From Chloroflexota bacterium (lineage in GTDB: Bacteria > Chloroflexota > UBA6077 > CF-72): 64,000 nt of DNA. The first letter of the stretch is position 1. The number at the start of each line of letters is the position of its first letter. The stretch is taken from positions 131,878 to 195,877 of the forward strand of contig JACPOP010000008.1 in assembly GCA_016191465.1 (NCBI GenBank). The letters run 5' to 3'. Both the position numbers and the translations under genes were made by a program. Under the pieces are notes generated by a model that saw nothing but the letters and a program-made list of their open reading frames with translations, had not been told where the DNA came from and did no database searches. This document shows positions 18,571-29,107 of this stretch, piece by piece.

Positions 18571-18984
18571 ATGCAGCAAACATTTACGGCTCTGGATGAA
18601 CAGGGTGTGGCCTATGCGGCTGAGCTTGACCCGGCTCTGCTGGCATTCGTCAAGTGCCACGTGACCTCGGTGGTCGCGTGGGTAGCCCTCCGCTATGTAG
18701 CTGAGCGCGAAGGGCGCTGGGTCGGCGCCGAGGACGTTGCGCGGGTGGCTCAACGGCCCAGAGTTGAAGTGGACCGCGTCATGCACGCGCTCTCGCAAGA
18801 TGGCGTGGTGGACGAGATCCACGACGGCAACGCCGAGGACGCCAGGTACCGGCTACCACACGACGAGCCGACCACCATCGTCCTTCAGCGGCTTGTCCAG
18901 GCGACGATGCGGAGCCCCGCGTTGCGCTCCGTGATCGCTGCCAGCGTCGCACGAGGCGGGCGGGTGCTCAAGCCCGTTGCCTGA
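18571..18984 (+). CDS. Small winged-helix-like hypothetical protein
   Basis: VTSVVAWVALRYVAEREGRWVGAEDVARVAQRPRVEVDRVMHALSQDGVVDEI. Confidence 0.55.
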   Translation: MQQTFTALDEQGVAYAAELDPALLAFVKCHVTSVVAWVALRYVAEREGRWVGAEDVARVAQRPRVEVDRVMHALSQDGVVDEIHDGNAEDARYRLPHDEPTTIVLQRLVQATMRSPALRSVIAASVARGGRVLKPVA

Positions 18985-19045
18985 GGGTCGGTACCGGGGA
19001 CTCCTTCGCTCGATCTGAACGTCTCTGCGCTGGCACCAGGCGCCC

Positions 19046-20080
19046 TCAATCGACCGCGGCGCCGATCTCCAGCACCGATCGTTGGGCGCCTGGAACCGGG
19101 CGCTCAAGCGCCGCGTTGGCGAGGGCGATCTGTGCGTTCCTCTGCAGCCGCGGGCGCTTCGTGCGGCGCACCGGTGAATCGCGGAACTGCTCGCGGAAGG
19201 TGTCGTCGTCCAGGCCGAGCAGGTCCGATAGCAGCGGACGGGTGCCGACCTCGGGGCGCGGCTCGAACTCCGGCCAGCCCCGAGGCCGGCCGCGGGTCGA
19301 GCGGTTGTAGGGGCACACGTCCTGGCACACGTCGCAGCCGAAGATCCAGTCGCCCATGCGCGGCTGGAGCGTGTCATCGATGGGCCCTTTGTGCTCGATC
19401 GTCAGGTACGCGATGCACCGTTCGGCGGCGAGGTGGTACGGCGTCGCCAGCGCGTCTGTGGGACACGCCTCCACGCACAGACGACAGGTGCCGCAGTCCT
19501 TCGCCACCGGCTGGTCGAATTGCAGGTCCACGTCGGCAAGGAGCGCCCCGAGAAAGACGAAGGAGCCGATGGGCGTGAGGAGGTTAGTGTTCTTGCCGCG
19601 GAAGCCCAGTCCAGCCCGTACGGCTGCATCGCGCTCCACCAGCGGGCCGCTGTCGACGAAGACCCGCGTATGGGCCTCACGCCCTTCGGCGGCCCCGGCG
19701 GCACGCAGAAACGCGGCAAGCTCGACGAGCCGCGCCTTCATGGCCTCGTGGTAATCCACGCCCCACGCGTAGCGGGCAATGCGCCCACGGGGCAGTGCTC
19801 CGGAGGACGGGATCGTGGTGTCGGGCTCCACGGTGCGGTAGGAGGCGCCGACCACGACGAGCGCCCGCGCGCCGGGCAGGAGCTCGTCGGGCCGGCACGA
19901 GAGCCGTGCTCGCGCCTCGGTCATCCAGGCCATTTCCGCCTGGTGCCCTTCGCGGAGCCACCGCACCAACTGCTGCTCCGCCTCCTTAAACGGCTCGGGG
20001 CTGGTCACGCCCACCAGATGGAAGCCAAGCCGCGTGGCCTCTGCCTTGAAGTCGCGCGTTCGAGTTGCGAGATCGGTCAC
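19046..20080 (-). CDS. queG: Epoxyqueuosine reductase
   Basis: CRLCVEACPTDAL and CDVCQDVCPYNR 4Fe-4S motifs; FVDSGPLVERDAAVRAGLGFRGKNTNLLTPIGSFVFLGALL. Confidence 0.93.
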   Translation of the reverse strand: MTDLATRTRDFKAEATRLGFHLVGVTSPEPFKEAEQQLVRWLREGHQAEMAWMTEARARLSCRPDELLPGARALVVVGASYRTVEPDTTIPSSGALPRGRIARYAWGVDYHEAMKARLVELAAFLRAAGAAEGREAHTRVFVDSGPLVERDAAVRAGLGFRGKNTNLLTPIGSFVFLGALLADVDLQFDQPVAKDCGTCRLCVEACPTDALATPYHLAAERCIAYLTIEHKGPIDDTLQPRMGDWIFGCDVCQDVCPYNRSTRGRPRGWPEFEPRPEVGTRPLLSDLLGLDDDTFREQFRDSPVRRTKRPRLQRNAQIALANAALERPVPGAQRSVLEIGAAVD

Positions 20081-20752
20081 GGCCGCGGGTCGATCACGGC
20101 CCGTCAGTGCGCTGGGTTGCGGAATGACTCGTCCATGTCGCGACTCGGTGGACGAGCTCAGGTGGTCGACTTCCAGATGACGTCACGCTGGTCTGGGAAA
20201 GGTCTCATGCGGGCTGCGTTATTACGACTCTCAGGGTCCTGGTCCACCTGGGGCAGACGAAGGCGGCTTTCCTCAGGAACACTCTACCGGTGTCCATAGC
20301 AGGTGTGCGGTGCCAGTCCACCCGCGCCATACACGTACTTCCGCCCGCTGTCCTGGTACAGCACCCCATCGGGTCCGTACAGGCTGGTGCTGGTCATGCC
20401 ACCCACGGTGCTGTTCGCGCGAATGCCGCCGCTACGACTGCCGGAACGAGCGGTCAAGGTGCCGGGCCTGTCCGAACGCGGTCCGTAGTGCCGAGTCAGG
20501 GCGCTAGGACCGCTCGGGTCTCGCCGCCGCAGGAACCGCGAGCAGCCCACGCACTTGCGCCGGCCCCAGGGTGCCACCGCATCGCTGCCACCGGTCCGAA
20601 TCCAACACCCGCTACGTCTCGGTCGGGAGTCTTTCCACCGAGAAGCTGCCGGCCCTGGCCGAAGCGCTCCGAGTGGTCCTGGCCCTCCCGCGCTTCGAGG
20701 GATCCCTCTGAGCCCCCGCACGCCGTCTGGGATTAAGAATGTTTGCCGCGCG

Positions 20753-22723
20753 TTACTTCGCAACCCGCGGCGCCGAGGCGCTGGCGCTGACGAAGTAGGT
20801 GGCACAGGCGCGGTCGATGAGGTCCGCGCTGCCCAGGTCAGGGACGACCTGTTTGTACTTCGCGATCGCGATCATCTGGTCCAGGATGTCGCGGGGCTGG
20901 CACATGCGCAGGGGGCGGTCGAACGGCTGCCACCAGGTATCCAGCATGTACTCCAGGCCGGCCTCGTTGAACGGCACGTTCCGCACCCGACACATGATCT
21001 GCATGATCTGGGTGAAGTGCTCCTTGGAGGGATCCTTCACGTCGATTTTGAACTTGATGCGGCGCAGGAACGCGTCGTCCACCAGGTCCTTCGGGTCGAG
21101 ATTGGTGGAAAACGCGATCAACTGGTCGAACGGAATCTGGATCTTCTTGCCCGTGACCAGCGTCAGGTAATCAACCTTCTTCTCCAGCGGCACGATCCAC
21201 CGGTTTAGCAGGTCCTGCGGGCGCATCGCCTGGCGGCCGAAGTCGTCGATGAGGAACATGCCGCCATTGGCCTTCATCTGCAACGGGGCTTCGTAGAACT
21301 TCCCGATCTCGCTCCACAGCAGGTCCAGGGTGGCCATCGTCAGCTCGCCGCCGGCGACGACCGTCGGCCGCTTGATGCGCACCCAGCGGGCATCCTGGCC
21401 CTGGGCGGCTCGGCCCATCGGCTCGTGGACCAGGTAATCAAGCAGCTTGACGACATAGCCGTCCACCTCGACGGCGAAGGGGATGTAGATCGAATCGCCC
21501 ATCAGGTTGGTAATGCGCTCGGCGATGGACGTCTTGCCGTTGCCGGGATAGCCAAATAGGAACATGGCCGAGGCCGAGTTCACCGCGGGCCCCACCTGGT
21601 CCAGGATCTCCGGGTGGATCACCAGGTCAGAGAAGGCCTGCTGAATGCTCTCCTCGGTGACCACAACGTGCTTGATGGTCTGCGCCTTGACTCCAGCGAT
21701 GTACTTGTCCAGGGGCACCGGCAGCGGGCCGCGGTACTGGGTCTTTTCCAGTGCTTCCAGGGCGCGGATGCTGCCTTTTGACGTGAGGCCGTACAGGTAG
21801 CCCTGGTCGCCGATACCCTTTTGCTTAAGGACCTCAATGAACTGGTCCTTGCGCAGCGCTTCCAGTTGGCCGCTGATGACCGTCAGGAACGGCAGCCCCA
21901 CCTCTTCGGTGATCTGGCCACCGGTCAGTTGCTGGGCGAAGTACAGCGTGCGGAGGATGTGGTCCTGCACGAATGGCGCGGTCAGGCCCGTCTCTTCGAG
22001 GCTGTCCGGCGATGACGGGAAGAACAGAATGGCAGACGATGGCGGTGGCGGCGCGATCTCAGACACCGCCGGCATGGACACCGAGAGCGGGACGGCAACC
22101 GGTGGTGCAGGTGCGGGCATCAGCGGGGGCGCGATGGGGGGGACGTACTGGATGGGTGGCGCCATCGGCGGAATGGGTGCTGGTGCCACGGCGAGTGGGG
22201 GCAGCGGGAGCGGCGCTACGGCCTGCGGGGGGAGCAGCGGCGCCGGTGCTGCCGGGGGAGCCAGCGGCTGCGGAGCCTGGAACGCCGCGGGCAGCGGTGG
22301 GGGCGGCACCGGGGCGGGCGCAGGGAGGAAGCTGACGGCCGCCAGCTCGGGTTGCCAGGCGGGTGGTGGCGGCGTGGGCGGTGCCATGATGGCTGGAGCG
22401 GCAATGCCAAATGGATCCGCGGCGGGGGCGACAAAGGCAACGGGCAGCGGTTCGGGCGCGGGCTGGTAGACCGGTCCCGGCGCAGGGAGCTCGGCGATGG
22501 CGACCGCGGCCGGCTCGGCGTGGAGTGGTGGCTCCGCCTCAATCCCGGCCGCCGGTGGGGGTTCCGGCGCGACGCCCGTCAGCAACGCGGCGGGCGGCTC
22601 CAGGACGGCCGCGGGCTGCGGCTCAGGCTCGGGTCGCGGCGCGGCCACCGGGGACCGTCCCAGGATTTGGCTTAACCGGGCGTCGTACTGGTCTTTATCC
22701 TTCTTATTGTCGAACAGGCCCAT
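20753..22723 (-). CDS. AAA+ ATPase with about 230-aa Pro/Ala-rich N-terminal region
   Basis: FLFGYPGNGKTSIAERITNLM (Walker A), GGMFLIDDFGRQAMRPQDLLNRW (Walker B), preceded by PPAPAPP-type low complexity. Confidence 0.82.
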   Translation of the reverse strand: MGLFDNKKDKDQYDARLSQILGRSPVAAPRPEPEPQPAAVLEPPAALLTGVAPEPPPAAGIEAEPPLHAEPAAVAIAELPAPGPVYQPAPEPLPVAFVAPAADPFGIAAPAIMAPPTPPPPAWQPELAAVSFLPAPAPVPPPPLPAAFQAPQPLAPPAAPAPLLPPQAVAPLPLPPLAVAPAPIPPMAPPIQYVPPIAPPLMPAPAPPVAVPLSVSMPAVSEIAPPPPSSAILFFPSSPDSLEETGLTAPFVQDHILRTLYFAQQLTGGQITEEVGLPFLTVISGQLEALRKDQFIEVLKQKGIGDQGYLYGLTSKGSIRALEALEKTQYRGPLPVPLDKYIAGVKAQTIKHVVVTEESIQQAFSDLVIHPEILDQVGPAVNSASAMFLFGYPGNGKTSIAERITNLMGDSIYIPFAVEVDGYVVKLLDYLVHEPMGRAAQGQDARWVRIKRPTVVAGGELTMATLDLLWSEIGKFYEAPLQMKANGGMFLIDDFGRQAMRPQDLLNRWIVPLEKKVDYLTLVTGKKIQIPFDQLIAFSTNLDPKDLVDDAFLRRIKFKIDVKDPSKEHFTQIMQIMCRVRNVPFNEAGLEYMLDTWWQPFDRPLRMCQPRDILDQMIAIAKYKQVVPDLGSADLIDRACATYFVSASASAPRVAK

Positions 22724-22831
22724 AGCGTGCCACGCCCCTTCTGGAAGTGGACGGGTTGTACTTCATCCGGCCCGAGCGGGCCTAATGGTATAACGCCCGA
22801 CAGGCAGGTCATGTCGCCGCTCGCCCGAACC

Positions 22832-23701
22832 ATGTCCGATTTTACGGGGATCCCGCCGGTCAGCCGAGATGTCGAGATCGTTCTGGAGGACGACCTCGCA
22901 CCGGTTGGCCCCACGCCAACGCTGGACGACCTGGGCGCTGAATCGCGCGATCGCATCGTGCGCTTCATCATTGCCAACACACTGGGCGGCGGGGTGGCGC
23001 CCACGGCGGTGATCGCGTTGTATGCGGACCTCGCGGGCGATCCGCCGGCTATCCGCTACGCGGACCAGCGTTTCATGCTGCGCCAGATCCCGCCGGACTG
23101 GCGCGAGGTCGAGGAGCACGTGGTGGACCTCGACGAGACGGCCCGCGGGCGAGGCATGGACCTCGGCTCGGCCTGGCGCCGGGCAACCGCGGTTGCCGTT
23201 GGCTCTGAAGACCCGCTCGAGCACCTGGCGCGGCTCGCCGGCGCGCACCGCACCGGATCACGCTCTGGCCGCTCCATCTTCGACGACCCCGAGGACCTCG
23301 ACGGGCTGGACGACGACATGGACGCGACGCTCCATGCGCGACTTGAGGCGCGCCAGCCGGACCTCGTGGACCTCGACGATCTCGCCCAGGGCCGAATCCG
23401 CCGCTACGCGATCGAGGAGCAGCTCGAGCATGGGCTGCCGCCGTACGAGCTCATCGAGCTGTACCGCGGGTTTGACGAGAGCGGCGACGAACGCGCTCGG
23501 CAGTACCTGGACCGGGTGTTCGTGGAGCACGAGGCTCCTTACGACTGGGATGAGCTCCAGAAGGAAGCACGCCGGGTCATGGCCGCCGCACAGAGCCGAG
23601 GCCGCGACGCCGGAAGGCTGTTCGCGACGATTGTCGGAACCTCACCGGGGACCGACGCACTGGTCGCGCTCCACGTGGTGATGGAGCGGTTGCAGCTCTG
23701 A
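22832..23701 (+). CDS. Hypothetical acidic protein
   Basis: Long ORF with typical GC3 coding character: MSDFTGIPPVSRDVEIVLEDDLAPVGPTPTLDDLGAESRDRIVRFIIANTLGGG. Confidence 0.6.
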   Translation: MSDFTGIPPVSRDVEIVLEDDLAPVGPTPTLDDLGAESRDRIVRFIIANTLGGGVAPTAVIALYADLAGDPPAIRYADQRFMLRQIPPDWREVEEHVVDLDETARGRGMDLGSAWRRATAVAVGSEDPLEHLARLAGAHRTGSRSGRSIFDDPEDLDGLDDDMDATLHARLEARQPDLVDLDDLAQGRIRRYAIEEQLEHGLPPYELIELYRGFDESGDERARQYLDRVFVEHEAPYDWDELQKEARRVMAAAQSRGRDAGRLFATIVGTSPGTDALVALHVVMERLQL

Positions 23702-23820
23702 GCCCGGCCGTCGATGGACGGGAAGCTGGCGTGTTCACCATCTCTTGATCACACCCCGTTGGCCACGGGCTCGTGGGCCGATTGCCTAGCATTGGGCTAT
23801 TCCACCGGAGCGCAGGGAGT

Positions 23821-23847
23821 CGGAGGGGGCGCGCCGCGCCCCCTCCG
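23821..23847. terminator. Hairpin between convergent genes
   Basis: cggagggggcgcg-c-cgcgccccctccg (13-bp arms) between plus gene end 23701 and minus gene end 23925. Confidence 0.65.
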
Positions 23848-23924
23848 GGAAAGAACACTTCCCCCTTTCCGCGCACGGGAGGGGGCGAGGGGGGTGTGCC
23901 CGGGAACGCCGCACAGCGTGCTCG

Positions 23925-24572
23925 CTAGTGGTGATAGCCGTTGGTGCGGACGCACCCGTGGGGCTGCTCGAGGGACTGGACCGGCTCGCCGCAGAGGGGA
24001 CAGCGTGGACGGCCGGCAGCCACCACGTCAGCGACGTTACGGCTGAGCGTTCGGAGCTGCTCTCGGGTAGCGCGGCAGGAGAATGTCGGCGGCTGGGTCG
24101 GCTCGGCCACCGTCTCCTCCGTGAGGCCCGCGGCGTCATAGACCAGCAGGACGTAGCGCGGACCCGTCTCGAGCTCCGACTCGTCCTGGCCCAGGGCTAG
24201 GCGGCCGATCCGGAAGTCCAACGTGGGGCGCTGGGGGAAGCTCTCTTCCGCAGGCTGATTCGGCGGATCACCTGCCGAGACAAGCCGTCCCTGGAGCTCA
24301 GCCAGGATCTGTTCCACGGCCAGGCCAAGGGCTTGAAGCTGTTCCTTTTCCAGGACGAGGGCCGCGGACCGGCCGTCGCTTGCCTCGATCAGGAGGCGAA
24401 AGGTCCGTTCGCCGGGCCGACCCTGCGCCTGCGCCTGCAGGCGGGTCACGGGTCCAAAGGTGTGCTGCGCGTTAAACACGGTCCACCCAAGGATACGTGA
24501 ATCCGTGGTTCGCTTCGGACGCAGCGGGCGCCGCGGGCGCCGCTCCGCTGAGCGCGGCGCGGCGGGTGGCAC
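23925..24572 (-). CDS. DUF3090 family protein
   Basis: LEKEQLQALGLAVEQILAEL...CPLCGEPVQSLEQPHGCVRTNGYHH. Confidence 0.75.
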   Translation of the reverse strand: MPPAAPRSAERRPRRPLRPKRTTDSRILGWTVFNAQHTFGPVTRLQAQAQGRPGERTFRLLIEASDGRSAALVLEKEQLQALGLAVEQILAELQGRLVSAGDPPNQPAEESFPQRPTLDFRIGRLALGQDESELETGPRYVLLVYDAAGLTEETVAEPTQPPTFSCRATREQLRTLSRNVADVVAAGRPRCPLCGEPVQSLEQPHGCVRTNGYHH

Positions 24573-24599
24573 TCATCGACCACCGCGCCAACGGGCTGG

Positions 24600-25886
24600 T
24601 TACGCGAGCCGGCGCTGGTACAGCCGCCGAACCGTCGCCAGACCATCGACGAGCGCATCGACCTCGTCGGCGGTGTTGTACACGTAGAAGCTGGCGCGCG
24701 AAGTGGCCGCAACGTCTAATGAGCGATGCAGGAGCTGGCAGCAGTGGTGGCCGACGCGGATGGCGATGCCGGCCTCGTCGAGAACAGTCCCTGCATCGTG
24801 CGGATGCACGCCTTCCATGTTAAAGGCCACTACACCGGTGCGGGCTTCAGGATTTCGGGGTCCATAGACCGTGATGTCGGGCACCGTTGCGAGGCGCTCC
24901 AGTGCGTAGGCGGTGAGCTCGACCTCGTGCCGGCGCACGTTCTCCATGCCCAGTGCGTCCAGGTAATCGCAGGCGGCGGCGAGGCCGATCGCATCGGCGA
25001 TGTTCGGCGTGCCGGCGTCGAACTTGTCGGGAAGGTCCGCCCAGGTGGAGCGGTCCTCGTACACCTCGCGGATCATCCCACCCCCGCCCAGGAACGGCGG
25101 CATCGCTTCCAGGAGGTTACGCCGGCCCCACAGCACCCCGATGCCGGTCGGCCCCAGCATCTTGTGGCCAGAGAACGCGTAGAAGTCCACGCCCAGGTCG
25201 GCAATCCGGACCGGGAGGTGCGGCGTGCTCTGCGCCCCATCGGCCACCACCAGCGCCCCGCGGGCATGGGCAAGCTCTGCGATCTCTGCGAGGGGCAGGA
25301 TCGTGCCCAGAACATTCGAGGCATGGGCGACCGCCACGACCCGCGTGCGGTCGGTCAGCAGCGCCCGAAACGCGTCCATATCCAGGGTGCCATCGACGCG
25401 GGTCGGAACCACGCGAATACGTGCGCCCCGTTCCGCTGCCACCCGCTGCCACGGCACCAGGCTGGAATGGTGCTCCAACACGGTGCTGATAATCTCGTCG
25501 CCCGCGCGCAGGTTCTCGCGGCCCCAGGCAATTGCCACCAGGTTCAGCGCTTCGGTCGTGTTGCGGGTGAAGACCACTTCCAGGGGGTCTGTCACGCCGA
25601 TGAACCGACCGGCGCGTTCGCGCGCGGCCTCGTACTGGTCCGTGGCTTCCATGCTGAGGGTGTGAACGCCGCGGTGCACGTTGGCGTTGCCGGTCTCGTA
25701 GAAATCCACGATTGCCTGGATCACCTGGCGCGGCTTCTGGGCGGTGGAGGCGTTATCCAGGTAAATCAGCGGTTTGCCATGGATCTCGCGGCCCAGAATG
25801 GGGAAATCAGCGCGGATCCGCGCAACATCGAGCGCGTCTCGAGTGGGGCGGGAATTGCGCGGTTGCGTGGTCATCGTCGAGGACAT
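24600..25886 (-). CDS. sufS: Cysteine desulfurase SufS family
   Basis: YLDNASTAQKPRQVIQAI...VADGAQSTPHLPVRIADLGVDFYAFSGHKMLGPTGIGVLWG...RVGHHCCQLLHR. Confidence 0.93.
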   Translation of the reverse strand: MSSTMTTQPRNSRPTRDALDVARIRADFPILGREIHGKPLIYLDNASTAQKPRQVIQAIVDFYETGNANVHRGVHTLSMEATDQYEAARERAGRFIGVTDPLEVVFTRNTTEALNLVAIAWGRENLRAGDEIISTVLEHHSSLVPWQRVAAERGARIRVVPTRVDGTLDMDAFRALLTDRTRVVAVAHASNVLGTILPLAEIAELAHARGALVVADGAQSTPHLPVRIADLGVDFYAFSGHKMLGPTGIGVLWGRRNLLEAMPPFLGGGGMIREVYEDRSTWADLPDKFDAGTPNIADAIGLAAACDYLDALGMENVRRHEVELTAYALERLATVPDITVYGPRNPEARTGVVAFNMEGVHPHDAGTVLDEAGIAIRVGHHCCQLLHRSLDVAATSRASFYVYNTADEVDALVDGLATVRRLYQRRLA

Positions 25887-25945
25887 GGCGGCTCCTGGCG
25901 AGGAAATCCTACCAAATTAGTCGGATTTCACGCCGCGACTAGCTG

Positions 25946-26428
25946 TCAGGGGTCCTCGCTCACCCTGCGGTCCACCCCGCGGCCAGCCATCGGCAGCAGA
26001 TACCAGAGCCAGGCAATCAGAATGACGACTGCGCTGGCAACGCCAAGCGCCACCGTGTCACCGAATAGCACGTCCGTGATCAAGTAGACCACCGCGATGA
26101 TGGTCAGAGCCAGGAAGGCGACTCCGGCAAGGGCCTGCTGATTCGCCAGCCGCAGCATCCGCTCCTTGTCGAACTGGCGCCAACGTAAACGGTGATACGA
26201 CGCGAGCGCCATCAACAGCACCGTGGAAACCGTCGAGAAGACGAATGCAAGGAAATAGACGGACCGTTCGATAGATCGAATCTGCGAAAAGCCCGTGTTG
26301 AAGGGCACGATCAACAGGAATGCGAACAGCACCTGAACGCCCGGCAGGACGAGGCGCAGCTCCTGAATGAGCTCGGCCAGCTCACGGTCGAGCCGCTCTC
26401 CCTTCTCGGCGTCAGACGGGCTTGTCAC
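25946..26428 (-). CDS. DUF6328 family membrane protein
   Basis: LDRELAELIQELRLVLPGVQVLFAFLLIVPFNTGFSQI, four TM segments. Confidence 0.7.
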   Translation of the reverse strand: MTSPSDAEKGERLDRELAELIQELRLVLPGVQVLFAFLLIVPFNTGFSQIRSIERSVYFLAFVFSTVSTVLLMALASYHRLRWRQFDKERMLRLANQQALAGVAFLALTIIAVVYLITDVLFGDTVALGVASAVVILIAWLWYLLPMAGRGVDRRVSEDP

Positions 26429-26635
26429 GAATCACGTGTGCCGTACTGCACGTTCAATAGCTCGGGCTGTCCTCATCGTCCGCATCACGTCCCACCACCT
26501 TCATGAACACTCTCGTGGCCGTGCTCGTCCAGCGCCGCAGGTTTCGCACCACGGGCTCGGCGGAAGTCAGTTTGCAAGATCAACGCCCGTACGTAGGGTC
26601 GGCGCAAACGAGCCGACGGACATCTGGCTCAACTT

Positions 26636-27691
26636 CTACCCGAGCGCGTTCGGGAGGAAAAAGAAGACCACGCCGGCCATGGCGTACAACGCAAGGAGCT
26701 GTACCCCTTCAAGCCAGTTTGACTCGCCGTCGATATTGATGTACGCGAACACGGCCGTCGCAAGTACCAGGATGGCTAACTCGAGCGGGGCGAACACCAG
26801 GTTCATCGGTTTGCCCATGGCCAGGCTCAGGAACACCAGTACCGGCGCCACCAGGACCGCGATTTGCGTGCTGGAGCCCGAGGCGATGGCGAGGCTGAGA
26901 TCCATTCGGTTTCGCCAGGCGAACTGCACCGCGGCGAAGTGCTCGGCGACGTTCCCGACGATCGGCACGATGATCACGCCCACGAAGAACTCGCTCCACC
27001 CCAGTTGGCGGGTCACAGGCTCCACGGCGCCAACGAGCATCTCGCTGACCACGGCGGTCCCGGCGGTCGCCGCCGCCAGGACCAACAGCGATTTCCGCCG
27101 CGTCCAGGAAGCCTCATTGGCGGCGCCCTCCTGCTCCAGCACGTCCGTGTTCGTGATCGTGTACGCCAGGTACGCAAGGTACGTCACCAGCAACAGCCCA
27201 GCCACGATCAGACTTATGTTCTCGACGACCGGAAGGTCGTTGTCGACAAACGCAAACGTGGCGGGAAGGATGAGCCCAGCGATCGCCAGGATCATCATGA
27301 CCGAGTTGTGGCTGGTCTCTCGGGGGTCATACCGCTGGACACCATTGCGTACGCCTCCCGCCAGCAGCGCCATGCCTAGTACCAGCAGGGTGTTGCCAAT
27401 GATGGAGCCTGTGATCGACGCCTTCACCAGCGTGAGCAAACCCCGCTGAATGGCGAACACAGTGATGATGAGCTCTGCCGCGTTGCCAAAGGTGGCATTG
27501 AGAAGGCCGCCGAACCGGGGCCCCAGGTGGTACGCAAGCTCTTCCGTGGCCAGACCGATGAGACCTGCGAGCGGAATGAGGCTGATGGCCGAAGCCCCAA
27601 AGATCACCAGTGGCGCCCAACCCATGGCCCGGGCGGCTAATGCGAGTGGCGCGAACGCCAGTAAGACCCAGTACCAGCGGGGCACGAGCAC
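26636..27691 (-). CDS. cax: Calcium/proton exchanger
   Basis: GGLLNATFGNAAELIITVFAIQRGLLTLVKASITGSIIGNTLLVLG and GNVAEHFAAVQFAWRNRMDLSLAIASGSSTQIAV. Confidence 0.92.
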   Translation of the reverse strand: MLVPRWYWVLLAFAPLALAARAMGWAPLVIFGASAISLIPLAGLIGLATEELAYHLGPRFGGLLNATFGNAAELIITVFAIQRGLLTLVKASITGSIIGNTLLVLGMALLAGGVRNGVQRYDPRETSHNSVMMILAIAGLILPATFAFVDNDLPVVENISLIVAGLLLVTYLAYLAYTITNTDVLEQEGAANEASWTRRKSLLVLAAATAGTAVVSEMLVGAVEPVTRQLGWSEFFVGVIIVPIVGNVAEHFAAVQFAWRNRMDLSLAIASGSSTQIAVLVAPVLVFLSLAMGKPMNLVFAPLELAILVLATAVFAYINIDGESNWLEGVQLLALYAMAGVVFFFLPNALG

Positions 27692-27943
27692 TCCTTCTCC
27701 CAGCGGCTACGACGGGACTTTGGCAAAGGGTGATCACGGACACCCTCCGCGTGTCCCCGCCGAGCCGGCACTCGCACGCGGGAGCGCGAACGAGCCGGCC
27801 GCCGCCACTTCCCATCCAGGATAGCGCGCCCGGGAGCGGGTGCCGAGCCGGCCGGCGCACCCACGGAGGGACGAAGGAGGCATCTGCCCTTCAGTCGGCG
27901 GAAGGATGCCTCACGTGGGCTAACTTCCCTAAGATCGCTGGCG

Positions 27944-29107
27944 ATGCAGAGAGCGAGTGCGCTCGGGCCGCTCGGCATTCTCGGCGGCGGCCAGTTGGGC
28001 CGCATGACGGCCGAGGCGGCGAGCCGTCTGGGCGTGGACGTCGTGGTCGCGGAGCGCTTCCAGCGTTCCCCGGCCGCGCGGATTGCCGCTCATGAGGTGG
28101 TCTTTCCCGGCGCCACCTGGGACGACGACGACGCGATTGAACGCTTCGCCGACCTCGCGCCCGTGGTGACGCTGGAGAATGAGTTCGTGGACGCGGGCGT
28201 GCTGCGCAAGATCGAAGCGCGGGGGAGCCGTGTATGGCCGGGCCCGACATCCGTTGGTACGGTCCAGGACAAGCTGCGTCAGAAGCACGCGCTGGCCCAG
28301 GCGGGCCTTCCCGTTCCGCCGTTCCGGCGTGTGGAGGAGCCTGGCGACCTCCTGCACCTGGCTGGTGAGCTCGGTTGGCCGCTCATGCTGAAGGCGCGCC
28401 GCGACGGGTACGACGGCTCCGGCAATGTCCTGGTGGCGAACGACGCCGGTTCGGTGGAGGCGTGCCGGAAGCTGGGGTGGCCGGAGCGCACCCTGTACGT
28501 GGAGCGCCAGGTGCGCTTCCTGCGCGAGCTCGCGGTGATCGTGGTCCGCGGCCGAGATGGCCAGAGCGTGGTGTACCCGGTGGTGGAGACGCGCCAGGAC
28601 CCGCTGCTCCACGTGTGCCGCATGGTGCTGGCACCGGCACCCGTGGACCCGGTGATCGCCCGCGAAGCCGCGCGGGTGGCGAAGGCGGCCATCGAGGCCA
28701 TGGATGGAGTGGGAGCCTGGGGCGTCGAGCTGTTCCTGCTGGAGGATGGCTCTCTTTCGGTGAACGAGCTCGCGCCCCGGCCGCACAACTCCGGGCACTA
28801 CAGCATCGAGGGCTGCGTCACGTCGCAATTCGAGAACCACGTCCGCGCCGTGCTGGGTCTGCCACTGGGCGAGCCAACGCTGGTTGCACCGGCAGTGGGC
28901 ATGGTGAACCTGCTCGGCCAGGGAGCGCCGTGTGTGAGCACCGGTGGCCTGGAGCGCGCGTTGCGAATTCCGGGCGCGCACGTGCACCTGTACGGCAAAC
29001 ACGAGAGCCGCCCCGGGCGCAAGATGGGCCACGTGACGGCCACGGGCCAGAGCCTGGAGGACGCGATGGATCGTGCCCAACGGGCAGCGAACGCCCTACC
29101 GATCTGA
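27944..29107 (+). CDS. purK: 5-(carboxyamino)imidazole ribonucleotide synthase (intact copy)
   Basis: LGILGGGQLGRMTAEAASRLG...NELAPRPHNSGHYSIEGCVTSQFENHVRAVLGLPLG...LYGKHESRPGRKMGHVTATG. Confidence 0.94.
   Translation: MQRASALGPLGILGGGQLGRMTAEAASRLGVDVVVAERFQRSPAARIAAHEVVFPGATWDDDDAIERFADLAPVVTLENEFVDAGVLRKIEARGSRVWPGPTSVGTVQDKLRQKHALAQAGLPVPPFRRVEEPGDLLHLAGELGWPLMLKARRDGYDGSGNVLVANDAGSVEACRKLGWPERTLYVERQVRFLRELAVIVVRGRDGQSVVYPVVETRQDPLLHVCRMVLAPAPVDPVIAREAARVAKAAIEAMDGVGAWGVELFLLEDGSLSVNELAPRPHNSGHYSIEGCVTSQFENHVRAVLGLPLGEPTLVAPAVGMVNLLGQGAPCVSTGGLERALRIPGAHVHLYGKHESRPGRKMGHVTATGQSLEDAMDRAQRAANALPI

Noticed and set aside
24726-26087. 453-aa plus-strand ORF
   Set aside because: Antisense to sufS; an artefact of high-GC codon bias that keeps the opposite strand open.
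27929-29080. 383-aa minus-strand ORF
   Set aside because: Antisense to intact purK.
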